A DNA stretch of 64,000 nt from the NCBI RefSeq assembly GCF_016865525.2, contig NZ_CP075169.1:3968337-4032336 (forward strand), in the 5' to 3' direction. Position numbers and translations under genes: made by a program. This stretch comes from Sodalis ligni (lineage in GTDB: Bacteria > Pseudomonadota > Gammaproteobacteria > Enterobacterales > Enterobacteriaceae). This document shows, piece after piece, positions 18,179 through 28,525 of this stretch (its first letter is position 1; every line of letters starts with the position of its first letter). The notes beneath the pieces are model-generated. The model made no database searches. It saw nothing but the letters and a program-made list of their open reading frames with translations, and was not told where the DNA came from.

Positions 18179-19291
18179 TTAAACCGCCTTAAACGCAATC
18201 TCAGTAGGGATCACTTCCCCCTGCCAGTAGAGTTGAGCCGCCACCTGGCCCGCCAGCTGGCGGTACAGGTCGGTGAATTCGCTGTCCGGGCGGCTGACCA
18301 CCGTGGGTTCGCCCCGGTCGAGATCTTCCCGCAGGCTGATATGCAGCGGCAACTGGCCCAGCAAGGCGCAGTTAAACTGTTCCGCCAGCTTTTCCGCTCC
18401 GCCGGTGCCGAAGATGGCCTCCAGATGGCCGCAGTTGCTGCAAATATGCATGCTCATGTTTTCCACGATCCCCAGCACCGGCACGCCGACTTTCTCAAAC
18501 ATGATGATGCCCTTGCGGGCATCGGTGAGGGCGATGTCCTGGGGGGTGGTGACCACCAGCGCGCCGGTGACCGGGATATTCTGCGCCAGGGTAAGCTGTA
18601 TATCGCCGGTGCCGGGGGGCATGTCCAGCACCAGGTAATCCAGCTCCGGCCACAGGGTATCCTGCAAGAGTTGCAGCAGCGCCTTGCTGGCCATGGGGCC
18701 GCGCCAGACCATGGCGTTGTCGTCGGTGACCATATAGCCGATGGAGTTGGTGGCCAGGCCGTGGGCCATGATCGGCGCCATATGCTGGCCGTCCGGGGAG
18801 GTGGGACGTTCATGGGCGGTGCCGAGCATGGCGGGAATGGAAGGACCGTAGATATCCGCGTCCAGCAGCCCGACGCGCCCCCCTTCCGCCGCCAGCGCCA
18901 GCGCCAGGTTGACCGCGGTGCTGGATTTGCCGACGCCGCCTTTGCCGGAACTCACGGCAATCAGGTTGCGCACGCCGCTGACCCCCGGCTGATCTTTGAC
19001 CCGCCGCAGGGTGGCGATATTGTGCGACAGCGTCCAGTGGATGGCGCCGGCGCCGGTGACCCGCAGCAGCTCGGCGCTGAGGCTCTCTTTCATTTCTTCA
19101 AAGGCGCTCTGCCAGGCAAAGGGCATGGTGAGTTCAATGTGCAGCGCGCCGTCCAGCAGGGCGCAGTGGTTCAGCGCCTTAAGCACGATTAGGTCGCGCT
19201 TGAGGGTCGGATGCCGATAGGCGGCGAGGACCTGGGCAACCTGGGCGCGCAGCGCGTCGGGGGTTGATTGTTCGGGTGATGGGGTGTTCAT
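18179..19291 (-). CDS. mrp: Mrp/ApbC iron-sulfur carrier ATPase
   Basis: This 370-residue P-loop protein transfers Fe-S clusters to apo-proteins. The start at 19291 (MNTPSPEQSTPDALRAQV) follows AGGAGCC. The upstream frame extension lacks homology. After an N-terminal MIP18-like part comes the deviant Walker A (SSGKGGVGKSSTAVNLALAL) near residue 110, the Walker B region LVLDMPPGTGD, and the cluster-binding CSNC motif near residue 280. It is divergent from metG, as in E. coli. It is intact, with typical length. Confidence 0.96.
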   Translation of the reverse strand: MNTPSPEQSTPDALRAQVAQVLAAYRHPTLKRDLIVLKALNHCALLDGALHIELTMPFAWQSAFEEMKESLSAELLRVTGAGAIHWTLSHNIATLRRVKDQPGVSGVRNLIAVSSGKGGVGKSSTAVNLALALAAEGGRVGLLDADIYGPSIPAMLGTAHERPTSPDGQHMAPIMAHGLATNSIGYMVTDDNAMVWRGPMASKALLQLLQDTLWPELDYLVLDMPPGTGDIQLTLAQNIPVTGALVVTTPQDIALTDARKGIIMFEKVGVPVLGIVENMSMHICSNCGHLEAIFGTGGAEKLAEQFNCALLGQLPLHISLREDLDRGEPTVVSRPDSEFTDLYRQLAGQVAAQLYWQGEVIPTEIAFKAV

Positions 19292-19430
19292 CCCGGCTCC
19301 TTTCAATTTATAAAGGGTTGGTAACCGATGGCCATAGCATAACAGAACTGGCCGAGCTTGTTTACGCGGGGTATCGCTATCGGTTACCATCGGAATTCAT
19401 TATGACATCCAACAAAAGCACATTCCCAAC

Positions 19431-21476
19431 ATGACTCAAGTCGCGAAAAAAATATTGGTAACCTGTGCGTTACCATACGCTAACGGTTCAGTCCACCTAG
19501 GCCATATGCTGGAGCATATCCAGGCAGATATTTGGGTCCGTTTTCAGCGAATGCGCGGCAATCAGGTTTATTTCATTTGCGCCGACGACGCGCACGGCAC
19601 GCCGATCATGCTGAAGGCACAGCAGTTGGGCATCGCGCCGGAAAAAATGATCGATGAAATGAACCATGAGCATCTGACGGATTTCAACGGCTTCGGCGTC
19701 AGCTATGATAACTACCACTCCACGCACAGCGAGGAGAACCGCGAGCTATCAAACCTGATCTACCGGCGGTTGAAAGCAAAAGGCTATATTAAAACCCGGA
19801 CTATTTCGCAGCTGTACGATCCGGAAAAAGAGATGTTTTTGCCGGACCGGTTCGTCAAGGGCACCTGCCCGGTGTGCAAGTCGCCGGATCAGTACGGCGA
19901 TAACTGCGAAGTCTGCGGCGCCACCTACAGCCCCACCGATTTGATCGATCCGAAATCGGCGGTGTCCGGCGCGACCCCGGTGATGCGGGAGTCGGAGCAT
20001 TTCTTCTTCGACCTGCCGGCGTTCAGCGACATGCTCAAGGCCTGGACCCGCTCCGGCGCGCTGCAGGAGCAGGTGGCCAACAAGATGCAGGAGTGGTTTG
20101 AATCCGGCCTGCAGCAGTGGGATATCTCCCGCGACGCCCCCTACTTCGGCTTTGAAGTGCCGGATGCGCCGGGGAAATATTTTTACGTCTGGCTGGATGC
20201 GCCCATCGGCTACATGGGGTCGTTTAAAAACCTGTGCGACAAACGGGGCGATATCGATTTTAACGATTACTGGCGGGTGGGTTCCGATGCGGATCTGTAC
20301 CACTTTATCGGTAAGGATATCGTCTACTTCCACAGCCTGTTCTGGCCGGCGATGCTGGAAGGCAGCGATTTTCGCAAGCCCACCAATCTGTTCGTGCACG
20401 GCTATGTGACGGTGAACGGCGCCAAGATGTCGAAATCCCGCGGCACCTTTATCAAGGCCAGCACCTATCTCAAGCACCTGGACCCGGATTGCCTGCGGTA
20501 TTATTACGCCGCCAAGCTCTCGTCCCATATCGATGATATCGATCTGAACCTGGAAGATTTTGTCCAGCGGGTCAATGCGGATATCGTCAATAAAGTGGTG
20601 AACCTGGCTTCCCGCAACGCCGGCTTTATCGCCAAGCGTTTTGCCGGCCGGTTGTCCGATACCCTGGCGGACCCGGCGCTCTACCGCACGTTTACCGATG
20701 CGGCGGCGAGCATTGCCGAGGCGTTCAACAGCCGTGAATCCGGCCGGGCGATCCGGGAAATCATGGCGCTGGCGGATGTGGCCAACCGCTATGTGGATGA
20801 ACAGGCGCCGTGGGTGGTGGCGAAGCAGGAAGGGGGCGATCAGCGGCTGCAGGATGTCTGCTCCATGGGCATCAACCTGTTCCGCGTGCTGATGACTTAC
20901 CTTAAGCCAGTGCTGCCGTCATTGGCGCAGCGGACGGAAGCCTTCCTGAACGTCACCCTTGAATGGGATGCCATGCAAACGCCGCTGACGGGCCATACCA
21001 TCAGCACCTTCAAGGCGCTGTTCAACCGTATCGATCCGGTTAATGTGGAAGCCATGATCGCGGAGTCGAAAGAAGAGGCCGCCGCGTCCCTGCCCGCATC
21101 CGGCGGCAAACCGGCCGCCGGTCCCCTGGCGGACGAGCCGCTGCTGGACACCATCAGCTTTGATGATTTCGCCAAGGTGGATATGCGCATTGCCTTGATT
21201 AAACGGGCGGAGCTGGTGGACGGTTCGGATAAGCTGCTGAAGCTGACGCTGGATTTGGGCGGCGAGACCCGCCAGGTATTTTCCGGCATCCGGGCCGCGT
21301 ATCCCGATCCGGAACTGCTGGAAGGCCGCCTGACGGTCATGGTGGCCAACCTGGCGCCGCGCAAGATGCGGTTCGGCGTTTCCCAGGGCATGGTCATGGC
21401 GGCCGGCCCGGGGGGGGGGGATATTTTCCTGCTCAGCCCGGATGCCGGCGCGCTGCCGGGCATGGCGGTGAAATAA
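19431..21476 (+). CDS. metG: methionyl-tRNA synthetase
   Basis: This is a 681-residue class I aminoacyl-tRNA synthetase (677 in E. coli). The HIGH-type signature is HLGHM near residue 24, and the KMSKS loop is [10 protein letters not shown] near 335. The zinc knuckle is [18 protein letters not shown] at about 145-162. The C-terminal tRNA-binding OB fold (about 575-681, [18 protein letters not shown]) is complete, and a poly-G run near 21411-21419 is in frame. It is essential. It is divergent from mrp and followed by a terminator-like hairpin. Confidence 0.98.
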   Translation: MTQVAKKILVTCALPYANGSVHLGHMLEHIQADIWVRFQRMRGNQVYFICADDAHGTPIMLKAQQLGIAPEKMIDEMNHEHLTDFNGFGVSYDNYHSTHSEENRELSNLIYRRLKAKGYIKTRTISQLYDPEKEMFLPDRFVKGTCPVCKSPDQYGDNCEVCGATYSPTDLIDPKSAVSGATPVMRESEHFFFDLPAFSDMLKAWTRSGALQEQVANKMQEWFESGLQQWDISRDAPYFGFEVPDAPGKYFYVWLDAPIGYMGSFKNLCDKRGDIDFNDYWRVGSDADLYHFIGKDIVYFHSLFWPAMLEGSDFRKPTNLFVHGYVTVNGAKMSKSRGTFIKASTYLKHLDPDCLRYYYAAKLSSHIDDIDLNLEDFVQRVNADIVNKVVNLASRNAGFIAKRFAGRLSDTLADPALYRTFTDAAASIAEAFNSRESGRAIREIMALADVANRYVDEQAPWVVAKQEGGDQRLQDVCSMGINLFRVLMTYLKPVLPSLAQRTEAFLNVTLEWDAMQTPLTGHTISTFKALFNRIDPVNVEAMIAESKEEAAASLPASGGKPAAGPLADEPLLDTISFDDFAKVDMRIALIKRAELVDGSDKLLKLTLDLGGETRQVFSGIRAAYPDPELLEGRLTVMVANLAPRKMRFGVSQGMVMAAGPGGGDIFLLSPDAGALPGMAVK

Positions 21477-21525
21477 AGGAACCCCTCGCCGGAATGACTC
21501 TCCGGATTAGCCTGTAGACATACCT

Positions 21526-21553
21526 GTCCGGCCTTCGTCAGGCCGGGCATTTT
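21526..21553 (+). terminator. hairpin terminator after metG
   Basis: The stem CCGGCC-TTCGTCA-GGCCGG, extended by flanking G-C and T-G pairs, is followed by ATTTTAAGG. It lies 50 bp after the metG stop and just before the next gene's start, so it could act as a terminator for metG or an attenuator for the MFS gene. Confidence 0.55.
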
Positions 21554-21564
21554 AAGGTTTTACC

Positions 21565-22827
21565 ATGGAAGCCCTGTTAGCCAAAAAAGGATTCCCGCCG
21601 GTTATCAACGCCCTGGTCTTGACGTCCGTCGTAATGACCATCGGGCGCGGCCTGACCCTGCCCTTTCTTGCACTCTATCTCTCCCGGCAACAGGGCATGA
21701 TGCCCGGTGAAATCGGCCTGGTGCTGGGGGCGGGCCTGACCCTAGGCATTGTTTTCAGCCTGTACGGCGGTTATCTGGTGGACCGGTTCAATCAGCATCT
21801 GCTGATACTGGGTTCACTGGTCCTGTTCGCCCTGTCGTTTTTCCTGCTGCCGCAGTGCCGAGCCGTTCCGGGACTGGTGGTGCTGATCGCGCTGATTAAC
21901 AGCGCATATGGGCAGTTCAGCATTACCCTGAAAGCCACCATCGCCCAGTGGCTGCCGGTGGCGGCGCGCATCAAGGCGTTTTCCGTCAACTATACCCTGG
22001 TGAATGTCGGCTGGGCAGTGGGCCCGCCGCTGGGTGTGGTGGTGGCCGAAACCAACCCGACCCTGCCCTTTTATCTGTCCGGCGCCTTAAGCGCGGCGGC
22101 GGCGCTTATCATGGCCTGGTTCCTGCCCCGCTGCGGCCGGCCGCCGGTGGATATCGACGGCCAGGAAGGGATGGCAGATGAAGCACCGGCCCATGAAAAA
22201 CCGGCGGTAAACCCGATCAATTTCCGCCAGGTGTTTTATGTGCTGAGCCATGATAAACGGCTTATCTATTTCACCCTCGGCGGCGCCCTGGGCAGCCTGG
22301 TGTGCAGCCAGTTCGCCAGCTGTCTTTCCCAGTTTCTCATGGTGGCGTTCAACGGTGAGTTCGCCTACCGGGTGGTGGGCTGGACACTGCCCACCAACGC
22401 CGCCATCGTGATTACGCTGCAATACCTGGTGAGCCGGAACATCAGGCGCGAGACCCTGATGCCCTGGCTGGTGGCCGGCAGCCTGTTTTTTATCATCGGA
22501 CTGGTGGTGTTTATGTTTGCCCGCCACTCGCTGCCGCTGTGGATAATCGGCGTCGCCATCTTCTCCCTGGGGGAAATCATTATCATCCCGGTGGAATATC
22601 TGTTTATCGATTTTATCGCCCCGCCGCACCTGAAGGGCAGTTATTACGGCATGCAGAACCTGAGCAGCCTGGGCGGCGCGGTCAACCCGATGCTGACCGG
22701 TTTTGTGCTCACCTATGCGCCGCCGGTGACGCTGTTTTGGGTCTTGATCCTGGCGACGCTGGTAAGCCTTGGGCTGTTTTACCGCGGTTTTCGCTATTCG
22801 CGGCGGACTGCCGCCGAGCTGGGCTGA
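21565..22827 (+). CDS. MFS transporter, YdeE-like
   Basis: This is a 420-residue major-facilitator protein with twelve predicted membrane helices. The N-terminal half closely resembles E. coli YdeE (VVMTIGRGLTLPFLALYLSR, FSVNYTLVNVGWAVGPPLG), a drug/peptide-derivative exporter. The short hydrophilic central loop (ADEAPAHEKPAVNP) is typical of the inter-domain link. Substrate is unknown. Start 21565 follows a purine-poor leader containing the metG hairpin, so expression may be low or by read-through. Intact. Confidence 0.8.
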   Translation: MEALLAKKGFPPVINALVLTSVVMTIGRGLTLPFLALYLSRQQGMMPGEIGLVLGAGLTLGIVFSLYGGYLVDRFNQHLLILGSLVLFALSFFLLPQCRAVPGLVVLIALINSAYGQFSITLKATIAQWLPVAARIKAFSVNYTLVNVGWAVGPPLGVVVAETNPTLPFYLSGALSAAAALIMAWFLPRCGRPPVDIDGQEGMADEAPAHEKPAVNPINFRQVFYVLSHDKRLIYFTLGGALGSLVCSQFASCLSQFLMVAFNGEFAYRVVGWTLPTNAAIVITLQYLVSRNIRRETLMPWLVAGSLFFIIGLVVFMFARHSLPLWIIGVAIFSLGEIIIIPVEYLFIDFIAPPHLKGSYYGMQNLSSLGGAVNPMLTGFVLTYAPPVTLFWVLILATLVSLGLFYRGFRYSRRTAAELG

Positions 22828-22937
22828 ACGCTTCAGGCCGCCCCATGCTTTGCCCGCCGCCATAAACGCCCTGTTCACAGACGTGAAAGCACAAACCAGG
22901 TTCTCTTTCCTGTGTGACTGGGGAATGGGGGTCGGAC

Positions 22938-23843
22938 TTAAATCACCTCGCTGCGCTGTAGCGCCGCCTTGATCTTGGCTTTCAGTTCATCGGTCAGGGG
23001 CGAGGCGGGCCACAGTGCGTTCACCGATACATCCACGCCCACCAGCTGAATGGCGTATTTCACCACGTTATAGAAAGGCAAATCGTAGTTATACAGCTCG
23101 GGAATAAAGGAGAGCCGCTGCTGCAATCTCACCGCTTCGGCGTAATCCTGCCGCTGCCAGGCCTGATAGATGCCGCAGGTCAGCTGGGGCGCGAAGTTGG
23201 CGCTGGCGGGGATGCAGCCGTCGCCGCCGAGGATCAGCGTGCCGAACAGATACTCGTCGTAGCCGGAGAATACCGCGAAATCGGGCCGTACCGGTTTGAC
23301 GGCATGAATGGTTTCGCGGATATGGCTCAGGGTATCCACCGTATCCTTCAGGCCGACGATATTTTCACAGCTTTCCGCCAGGCGGCGGATGATCGGCACC
23401 GGAATGGACTGGCCGGTCAAGCCAGGAAAGTTATAGATGAGGATCGGCAGTTCGAGCGCGTCGGCGAGGTGTTTATAGTGCAAATACAGATTTTCCTCAC
23501 TGAGGGGATTGTAGTAAGGATTAACCGCCACTACGCCGTCGGCGCCGATTTTTTGCGCATGCAGGCCGAAACGGATGGCCTCACGGGTGCCGGAATGGGC
23601 AATGCCCACCAGCACCGGCTTGCGCTTGTTGACATAGTTAACGCAAAACTCAGCGGTCTGAAAACGCAATGCTTCCGACATATGGGCGAATTCGCCGGCG
23701 CTGCCCAGGAAGAACAGCCCGTTGACGTCCGACACAATCAGGCTGTCCAGCAGGTTGGCCATGCTGGCTTCGTCTAATTGCTCGTCTGCGGTAAACAGGG
23801 TGGGTACCGGCGGAATAACACCATAAAAGCGTGGGTTCGGCAT
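22938..23843 (-). CDS. DHDPS/NAL-family aldolase, YagE-like
   Basis: This is a 301-residue class I aldolase closely resembling E. coli YagE, a 2-keto-3-deoxygluconate aldolase. The Schiff-base lysine lies in IVGLKDTVDTLSH, the catalytic tyrosine in LIYNFPGLTGQS, and the substrate-carboxylate loop is GSAGEFAHM. The Phe-Pro after the tyrosine fits the YagE/YjhH branch rather than DapA. The start at 23843 has AGGAG about ten bases upstream. It is followed on the same strand by no partner gene, so its pathway is open. It would cleave a 2-keto-3-deoxy sugar acid to pyruvate and an aldehyde. Confidence 0.85.
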   Translation of the reverse strand: MPNPRFYGVIPPVPTLFTADEQLDEASMANLLDSLIVSDVNGLFFLGSAGEFAHMSEALRFQTAEFCVNYVNKRKPVLVGIAHSGTREAIRFGLHAQKIGADGVVAVNPYYNPLSEENLYLHYKHLADALELPILIYNFPGLTGQSIPVPIIRRLAESCENIVGLKDTVDTLSHIRETIHAVKPVRPDFAVFSGYDEYLFGTLILGGDGCIPASANFAPQLTCGIYQAWQRQDYAEAVRLQQRLSFIPELYNYDLPFYNVVKYAIQLVGVDVSVNALWPASPLTDELKAKIKAALQRSEVI

Positions 23844-23907
23844 AATAAAACACTCTCCTGACAGCTGAAATAAATCCGACCCGCAACAGCGGTCGCATAA
23901 AAAATCT

Positions 23908-23964
23908 TATAGCCTAAATAATTCCCGCTGCCGAAAGACGGCAACGTGAAGTATGACAGGTATA
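23908..23964 (+). repeat. 57-bp mini-version of the palindromic intergenic repeat
   Basis: The ends TATAGCCTAAATAATTC and AACGTGAAGTATGACAGGTA match the ends of the about 200-bp element at 13551 and 53217, but the interior is reduced to a CCG...CGG hairpin. It lies between the phosphatase gene and the aldolase gene. It is an internal-deletion derivative of the same family. Confidence 0.65.
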
Positions 23965-24022
23965 GTTGGTAACAGATTAGCCGGCTCTGTTTCGTGCGCC
24001 AGTTCAAAAAAATTGCCCCTCA

Positions 24023-24649
24023 TTACCCGTGCAGCAGCCCCTTCAGCCAGGTGCTTAAATTGCTGTTCAGACACTGGATCATGAGCTGCCACAAAGGTCC
24101 GCAGGGCTCGGTGCTGTCCAGGCCGCGCACCCCGCGCAGGTGATCGAGGGCATCTTTCAGCGTCGGGTAGCGATCGGTGAGGGCCAGATGTAAAAACAGC
24201 GCCAGCACCGCCACCCCGCGGCTGCGTCCGCCCCGGCAGTGCACCAGGATATTGCCCGGCCGGTGGGCGGGATAACCGGCCTTGCCGGGACTGGCCTGGG
24301 TAAGCAGGCCGGCCAGCGCCAGCATCGCCGCCAGCAGATGGGGAGCGGTGTTGCCCCGGCCGTCGATCAGGCCCACATGGCTGCGGCGCAACAGCATGCC
24401 GTCCGGCAGAATCAACGGCGCCAGCGGCAAATTCACCGCCACGTTCAAGGCGCTGGTGATGCCCCGCCCGGCCAGCAACTCCCCGTCGCAGGCCGCCTGG
24501 CCGTTACCGAGAAACAGCGTGGCATCATAAGGCCCGACATGCTGTTCCACCAGCCAGAGCAAAGGCCGGCTGTCTTCATATTGCTTTGTCGATAGGGGGG
24601 GTTCCGACGTGATAAGATTCTCCTGAAGCGGAGCCGGTTTCACCTTCAT
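24023..24649 (-). CDS. dual-specificity-type protein/phospho-compound phosphatase
   Basis: This 208-residue soluble protein carries the CX5R phosphatase loop as VHCRGGRSRGVAVLALFLHL near residue 135, preceded by an acidic general-acid loop (VGLIDGRGNTAPHLL). The N-terminal LFLGNGQAACDGELL is typical of dual-specificity phosphatases. The start at 24649 follows GAGG with short spacing. It lies upstream of the YagE-like aldolase gene on the same strand, separated by 180 bp with a mini-repeat. Whether it acts on protein, phospholipid or sugar phosphate cannot be seen. Confidence 0.75.
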   Translation of the reverse strand: MKVKPAPLQENLITSEPPLSTKQYEDSRPLLWLVEQHVGPYDATLFLGNGQAACDGELLAGRGITSALNVAVNLPLAPLILPDGMLLRRSHVGLIDGRGNTAPHLLAAMLALAGLLTQASPGKAGYPAHRPGNILVHCRGGRSRGVAVLALFLHLALTDRYPTLKDALDHLRGVRGLDSTEPCGPLWQLMIQCLNSNLSTWLKGLLHG

Positions 24650-24871
24650 AGAGACCTCATGCGGTTGGTTACGACGGACAAGCCGTCAATGAAATGCACA
24701 GGTTATTAATGATAGGACAGCAATAATCATGCCGAGCGGCAAATTACCGGATTACCTTAGCCATGATCTATGACAATGTCATTAAAACCTTTCACCGGGA
24801 TAAGCAGCCCACGGTAGCACGTCCTGCAGTTTAATTGTATGATGAAAGCATTCAGCAATAAGGTTAAAACA

Positions 24872-25279
24872 ATGGGCAATTTAATTTTAAATGGCTGGGC
24901 CTTAATCCGCGCTTTTGCCTTGATCTACCTGTGTTTATTTATCGGTAATTTCCTGTCCTCGCTGCTGCCCATTACCATTCCCGGTAGTATCCTCGGCATG
25001 CTTATCCTGTTTTTGCTGCTTTCGTTTCAACTGTTGCCGCCGACGTGGCTCAAGCCGGGCTGCCATTTGCTGATTCGCTATATGGCGCTGTTATTTGTGC
25101 CCATCGGGGTCGGCGTGATGAATTACTATCAGCAGCTCTCCTCGCAGTTCGGTCCCATTGTGGTGTCGTGCATGGTCAGCACGCTTATTGTCATGCTGGT
25201 GGTGGGCTACAGTTCCCATTATATTCACCGCGATCGCCCGGTGGCCGGTGAGCCGCCCAGGCCCGGCGAGGATAAATGA
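24872..25279 (+). CDS. yohJ: CidA/LrgA-family protein YohJ
   Basis: This 135-residue protein has four membrane helices, is holin-like, and is homologous to E. coli YohJ. The start at 24872 ([20 protein letters not shown]) is chosen over 24839 because it matches the homologue's N-terminus and has AAGG upstream. The conserved core [19 protein letters not shown] and [12 protein letters not shown] is intact. It overlaps yohK by four bases. CidA/LrgA pairs influence murein turnover and pyruvate-related transport; the precise role of YohJK is unsettled. Confidence 0.92.
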   Translation: MGNLILNGWALIRAFALIYLCLFIGNFLSSLLPITIPGSILGMLILFLLLSFQLLPPTWLKPGCHLLIRYMALLFVPIGVGVMNYYQQLSSQFGPIVVSCMVSTLIVMLVVGYSSHYIHRDRPVAGEPPRPGEDK

Positions 25280-25974
25280 TGTTAGCCAATATCTGGTGGT
25301 CGTTGCCGTTGACCCTGCTGGTATTTTTCGCCGCGCGCCGTTTGGCGGTAAAATACCCTATGCCGCTGTTAAATCCGTTATTGGTCTCGATGGTGGTGAT
25401 TATTCCCTTGCTGTTGATGACCGGCATTCCCTATGAGCGTTATTTTGCCGGCAGCCGGGTGCTTAACGATTTATTACAACCGGCGGTGGTGGCCCTGGCC
25501 TTTCCTCTTTATGAGCAATTGCACCAAATCCGCGCACGCTGGAAATCCATTATCAGCATTTGTTTTGTCGGCAGCCTCACCGCCATGATAACCGGTACCG
25601 TCATCGCGCTGTGGATGGGGGCTACGCCGGAGATCGCCGCATCGATACTGCCCAAATCGGTCACCACCCCCATCGCCATGGCGGTATCGCAGTCCATTAA
25701 GGGCATACCGGCCATCAGCGCGGTCTGCGTGATTTTTGTCGGTATCCTCGGCGCGGTTTTCGGCCACACGCTGCTGAATCTGCTCAAGATCACCACCAGG
25801 GCCTCGCGCGGCTTGGCGATGGGCACCGCCTCCCACGCCCTCGGCACTGCCCGCTGCGCCGAGATGGATTTCCAGGAAGGCGCGTTCAGTTCGCTGGCGC
25901 TGGTGATCTGCGGCATTATTACCTCATTGATCGCCCCCTTCCTGTTCCCGGTATTACTGGCGGTGTTCGGCTGA
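25276..25974 (+). CDS. yohK: CidB/LrgB-family protein YohK
   Basis: This is a 232-residue polytopic partner of YohJ, near-identical in length to E. coli YohK. The diagnostic LrgB segments are present: [19 protein letters not shown], then [18 protein letters not shown] and [18 protein letters not shown]. Start 25276 overlaps the yohJ stop (ATGATG; the second ATG is also possible), indicating translational coupling. It is followed by cdd with a 130-bp gap, the same neighbourhood as in E. coli. Confidence 0.94.
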   Translation: MMLANIWWSLPLTLLVFFAARRLAVKYPMPLLNPLLVSMVVIIPLLLMTGIPYERYFAGSRVLNDLLQPAVVALAFPLYEQLHQIRARWKSIISICFVGSLTAMITGTVIALWMGATPEIAASILPKSVTTPIAMAVSQSIKGIPAISAVCVIFVGILGAVFGHTLLNLLKITTRASRGLAMGTASHALGTARCAEMDFQEGAFSSLALVICGIITSLIAPFLFPVLLAVFG

Positions 25975-26106
25975 ATGAGGGAGGGATGTTACCGATCTTG
26001 CCTACGGTTTGGACTAGCATGGTAGTGGGATAAGATATTGATCATATTATTTTTGCCTTAAGCGTTTAAAATGACTCTCCCTAGGCATTCCGGGAGAATC
26101 CCCACC

Positions 26107-27087
26107 ATGCACGCACGCTTTGAAACACCGCTGGCAACCCTCGAACCTGGGCTGCGGGCGGCACTCGCGCCCATACTCGCCGAACCGTCATTCAACGGAA
26201 TGCTGAGCGCCCGGCAGGTTATGGCGCTGATGAAGGCCGGCGGCCTGGACGAAGACGGTCTGTGCCTGGCGTTATTACCCTTGTCGGCCGTCTGCGCCCT
26301 GGCGCCGGTTTCTCACTTTAACGTAGGCGCCATTGCCCGGGGCATCGGCGGCAATCTTTATTTCGGCGCCAATATGGAATTTCCCGGCGTTCCCCTGTCG
26401 CAAACCGTCCATGCCGAACAGAGCGCCATCAACCATGCCTGGCTGCGCGGCGAACAGCGGCTGCGGGGCATCACGGTCAACTACACCCCCTGCGGCCACT
26501 GCCGGCAGTTTATGAACGAATTGAACAGCGGCGTGGATATCGTGATTTACCTGCCCGGCCGCGCGCCGGCCACCCTCGCCCACTATCTGCCCGATGCGTT
26601 CGGCCCCCGCGATCTGTCTATCCAAAGCCTGCTGATGGATCGGGTCAATCATGGCTACTCGTTGGCAAAAGAAGTGATCCCTGAGGACTTCGAACCCGAA
26701 GACAGCGTTTTATCCTCTCCAACAACACAAACAGTCGACATGGCGAACGGGCTCATCGCCAGCGATTCATTATTGCTACAAGCATTGCACGCGGCCAACC
26801 AGAGCCATGCACCCTACAGCCGAGCGCACAGCGGTGTGGCATTGCAACTGGCGGACGGCCGGATTTTCGCCGGCCGCTATGCGGAAAACGCCGCCTTCAA
26901 CCCCAGCCTGCCGCCGCTGCAATCGGCGCTGATTTTATTGAATATCACCGGCGGAGATTGCCGGGATATCCGTCGAGCGGTATTGGTAGAACGAGACGCC
27001 GTGGCGTTATCGCAATGGGACGCCACCTGCGCCACCCTGCGCGCCTTAGGCTGCGGAGAAATACATCGCCGGCTGCTGGAGGGATAG
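26107..27087 (+). CDS. cdd: cytidine deaminase
   Basis: Cdd deaminates cytidine and deoxycytidine to uridine and deoxyuridine in salvage. The product has 326 residues (294 in E. coli). The zinc site and catalytic glutamate are intact: [13 protein letters not shown] and [13 protein letters not shown]. The start at MHARFETP (26107) matches the homologue; the longer frame from 26071 does not. Between the two deaminase-like domains there is an extra linker ([19 protein letters not shown], about residues 198-216) that E. coli lacks and which explains the extra length. The TAG stop doubles as the first bases of a 107-bp repeat array. Confidence 0.95.
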   Translation: MHARFETPLATLEPGLRAALAPILAEPSFNGMLSARQVMALMKAGGLDEDGLCLALLPLSAVCALAPVSHFNVGAIARGIGGNLYFGANMEFPGVPLSQTVHAEQSAINHAWLRGEQRLRGITVNYTPCGHCRQFMNELNSGVDIVIYLPGRAPATLAHYLPDAFGPRDLSIQSLLMDRVNHGYSLAKEVIPEDFEPEDSVLSSPTTQTVDMANGLIASDSLLLQALHAANQSHAPYSRAHSGVALQLADGRIFAGRYAENAAFNPSLPPLQSALILLNITGGDCRDIRRAVLVERDAVALSQWDATCATLRALGCGEIHRRLLEG

Positions 27088-27350
27088 GCCCGCCATCACC
27101 AAACGTGCAACGAACCTGTTAAAGGGAGACCGTGCTGATGGGGTCGAAGCGGGCGTGGTTTTCCCGCCCGCCAGAGCGCCCCACAGCGCGGTAGGCCCGC
27201 GATCACCGATCGTGCAACGAACCGGTTAAAGGGAGACCGTGCTGATGGGGTCGAAGCGGGCGTGGTTTTTCCGCCCGCCAGAGCGCCCCACAGCACGGTA
27301 GGCCCGCGATCACCGATCGTGCAACGAACCGGTTAAAGGGAGATCGCGCC
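27085..27350 (+). repeat. 107-bp tandem repeat array (2 full units plus part)
   Basis: The unit starts TAGGCCCGC at 27085, 27192 and 27299, exactly 107 bp apart. Each has a linker (ATCACCGATCGTGCAACGAA, then GTTAAAGGGAG) and a long inverted repeat, ACCGTGCTG...CAGCACGGT, enclosing GGGG/CCCC and GCGGGCG/CGCCCGC arms (27129-27192, 27236-27299). It fills the space between convergent cdd and amiF. The same unit recurs at 55955-56315 in the opposite strand sense, and in decayed form at 38986-39250. Confidence 0.9.
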
Positions 27351-27355
27351 GCCCC

Positions 27356-28366
27356 TTACTCCTTCGGCATCGGCCCGAGCTTCACGCCGTCCGGATAGTA
27401 TTTCCAACCGTCGCGGATACGCACATTCTTATCCCACGGCAATTTATATTCCCCGTTGGCCAAATCCTTCACCCAGGTCAAATAATTCTCCCGCTCGCCC
27501 CCAGGCTTGCCCACATAGCCCCGGCAGCCCAAGTTGAAAATATTATTCTCCAGCGCCCAGTTTTCCCGCGCCTTATCCACCAGCCGCGGGAAAAGCTCGG
27601 CGGTAACTATTTCCCAAGGATTGCGCTGCCCCTGCTGAATAACATTGCCGTCGTAATTACAGACGGTGCCTTCGCCAAAATAATAGAAAACCTCATCGTA
27701 GCCCGCCAGGTTCACCGAAATGGTGTACATGAGGTTTTGCCAGGCATTGGTGCGGTTGGTCCATATCCACTGATCGTTCACCTGGGTGGAATAACCGGAA
27801 ATGCGGATATACACGTTACAGCCTTTATAGGCCGCCTCCCTTGCCAGTTCCGGGAACATACCGTCATGGCAGATGCACACCGCCAGCTTCGAGCCTTTCG
27901 GCCCGTCGCATACCGGCATGCCGAAGTTACCCGGCATCCAGGGTTCGATGGGCACCCAAGGCTGCAGCTTACGATAGTGAAGCGCAATCTCACCCAGGTT
28001 ATTGATAATGATGGCCGTATTATAAGGAGGCAGCGCCGGATCCTCATTGCGCTCCATTAACGAAAATACCCCCCAGACATCGCTTTTACGGCAGGCCTGG
28101 CGGAAACAATCGATTTCCGGACTGTCGATGGTGAGCAGCATTTCATCATAGGTCCAGATACCGGTATTCAATCCCTGCGTGGAATATTCAGGGAAGACAA
28201 TCAAATCCAGATCGGGATAGCCGGCTTTGGTATTGGCCAGGGCTTTACATATCTGCTGTACCTGAACCTGGATATCCTCAGGTCCTTTTATCACGGGAAC
28301 GGGATATTGAATCATGGCGACCAATAACGCTTCTTCCCAGGCACTGACACTTCCGGTACTTCCCAT
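27356..28366 (-). CDS. amiF: formamidase AmiF
   Basis: This 336-residue nitrilase-superfamily enzyme hydrolyses formamide to formate and ammonia. The catalytic triad is visible: Glu in [12 protein letters not shown] (near residue 60), Lys in [11 protein letters not shown] (near 133) and Cys in [11 protein letters not shown] (near 166). The characteristic N-terminus ([20 protein letters not shown]) and C-terminal [18 protein letters not shown] separate it from broad aliphatic amidase AmiE. It lies 159 bp downstream of urtE on the same strand, so the importer's cargo is plausibly formamide, urea or both. It is intact. Confidence 0.93.
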   Translation of the reverse strand: MGSTGSVSAWEEALLVAMIQYPVPVIKGPEDIQVQVQQICKALANTKAGYPDLDLIVFPEYSTQGLNTGIWTYDEMLLTIDSPEIDCFRQACRKSDVWGVFSLMERNEDPALPPYNTAIIINNLGEIALHYRKLQPWVPIEPWMPGNFGMPVCDGPKGSKLAVCICHDGMFPELAREAAYKGCNVYIRISGYSTQVNDQWIWTNRTNAWQNLMYTISVNLAGYDEVFYYFGEGTVCNYDGNVIQQGQRNPWEIVTAELFPRLVDKARENWALENNIFNLGCRGYVGKPGGERENYLTWVKDLANGEYKLPWDKNVRIRDGWKYYPDGVKLGPMPKE

Positions 28367-28525
28367 AAATCACCCCTTTTAGCTTTCGATTGACAATACT
28401 AACGGTGGCCGAAACAGCGTTGTTTCAGCGTTAAATACGACGATGTGTACTGATTAATAGATCCTGTTACCCGCTAACCTGCCCATGCCCGGCAATAGAT
28501 TGGCGAAATCATTTACCGGCGCTCC

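Noticed and set aside
18176..19192. Long plus-strand open frame (338 codons) opposite mrp
   Set aside because: Antisense shadow of a GC-rich gene: composition is His/Gln/Ala/Arg-rich and mrp on the other strand has all family motifs.
19749..20528. 259-codon minus-strand frame inside metG
   Set aside because: Antisense to an essential, fully conserved gene; no independent start signal or motif.
27085..27350. CRISPR array
   Set aside because: The units are complete 107-bp tandem copies without unique spacers, too few and too long, and no cas genes are present.
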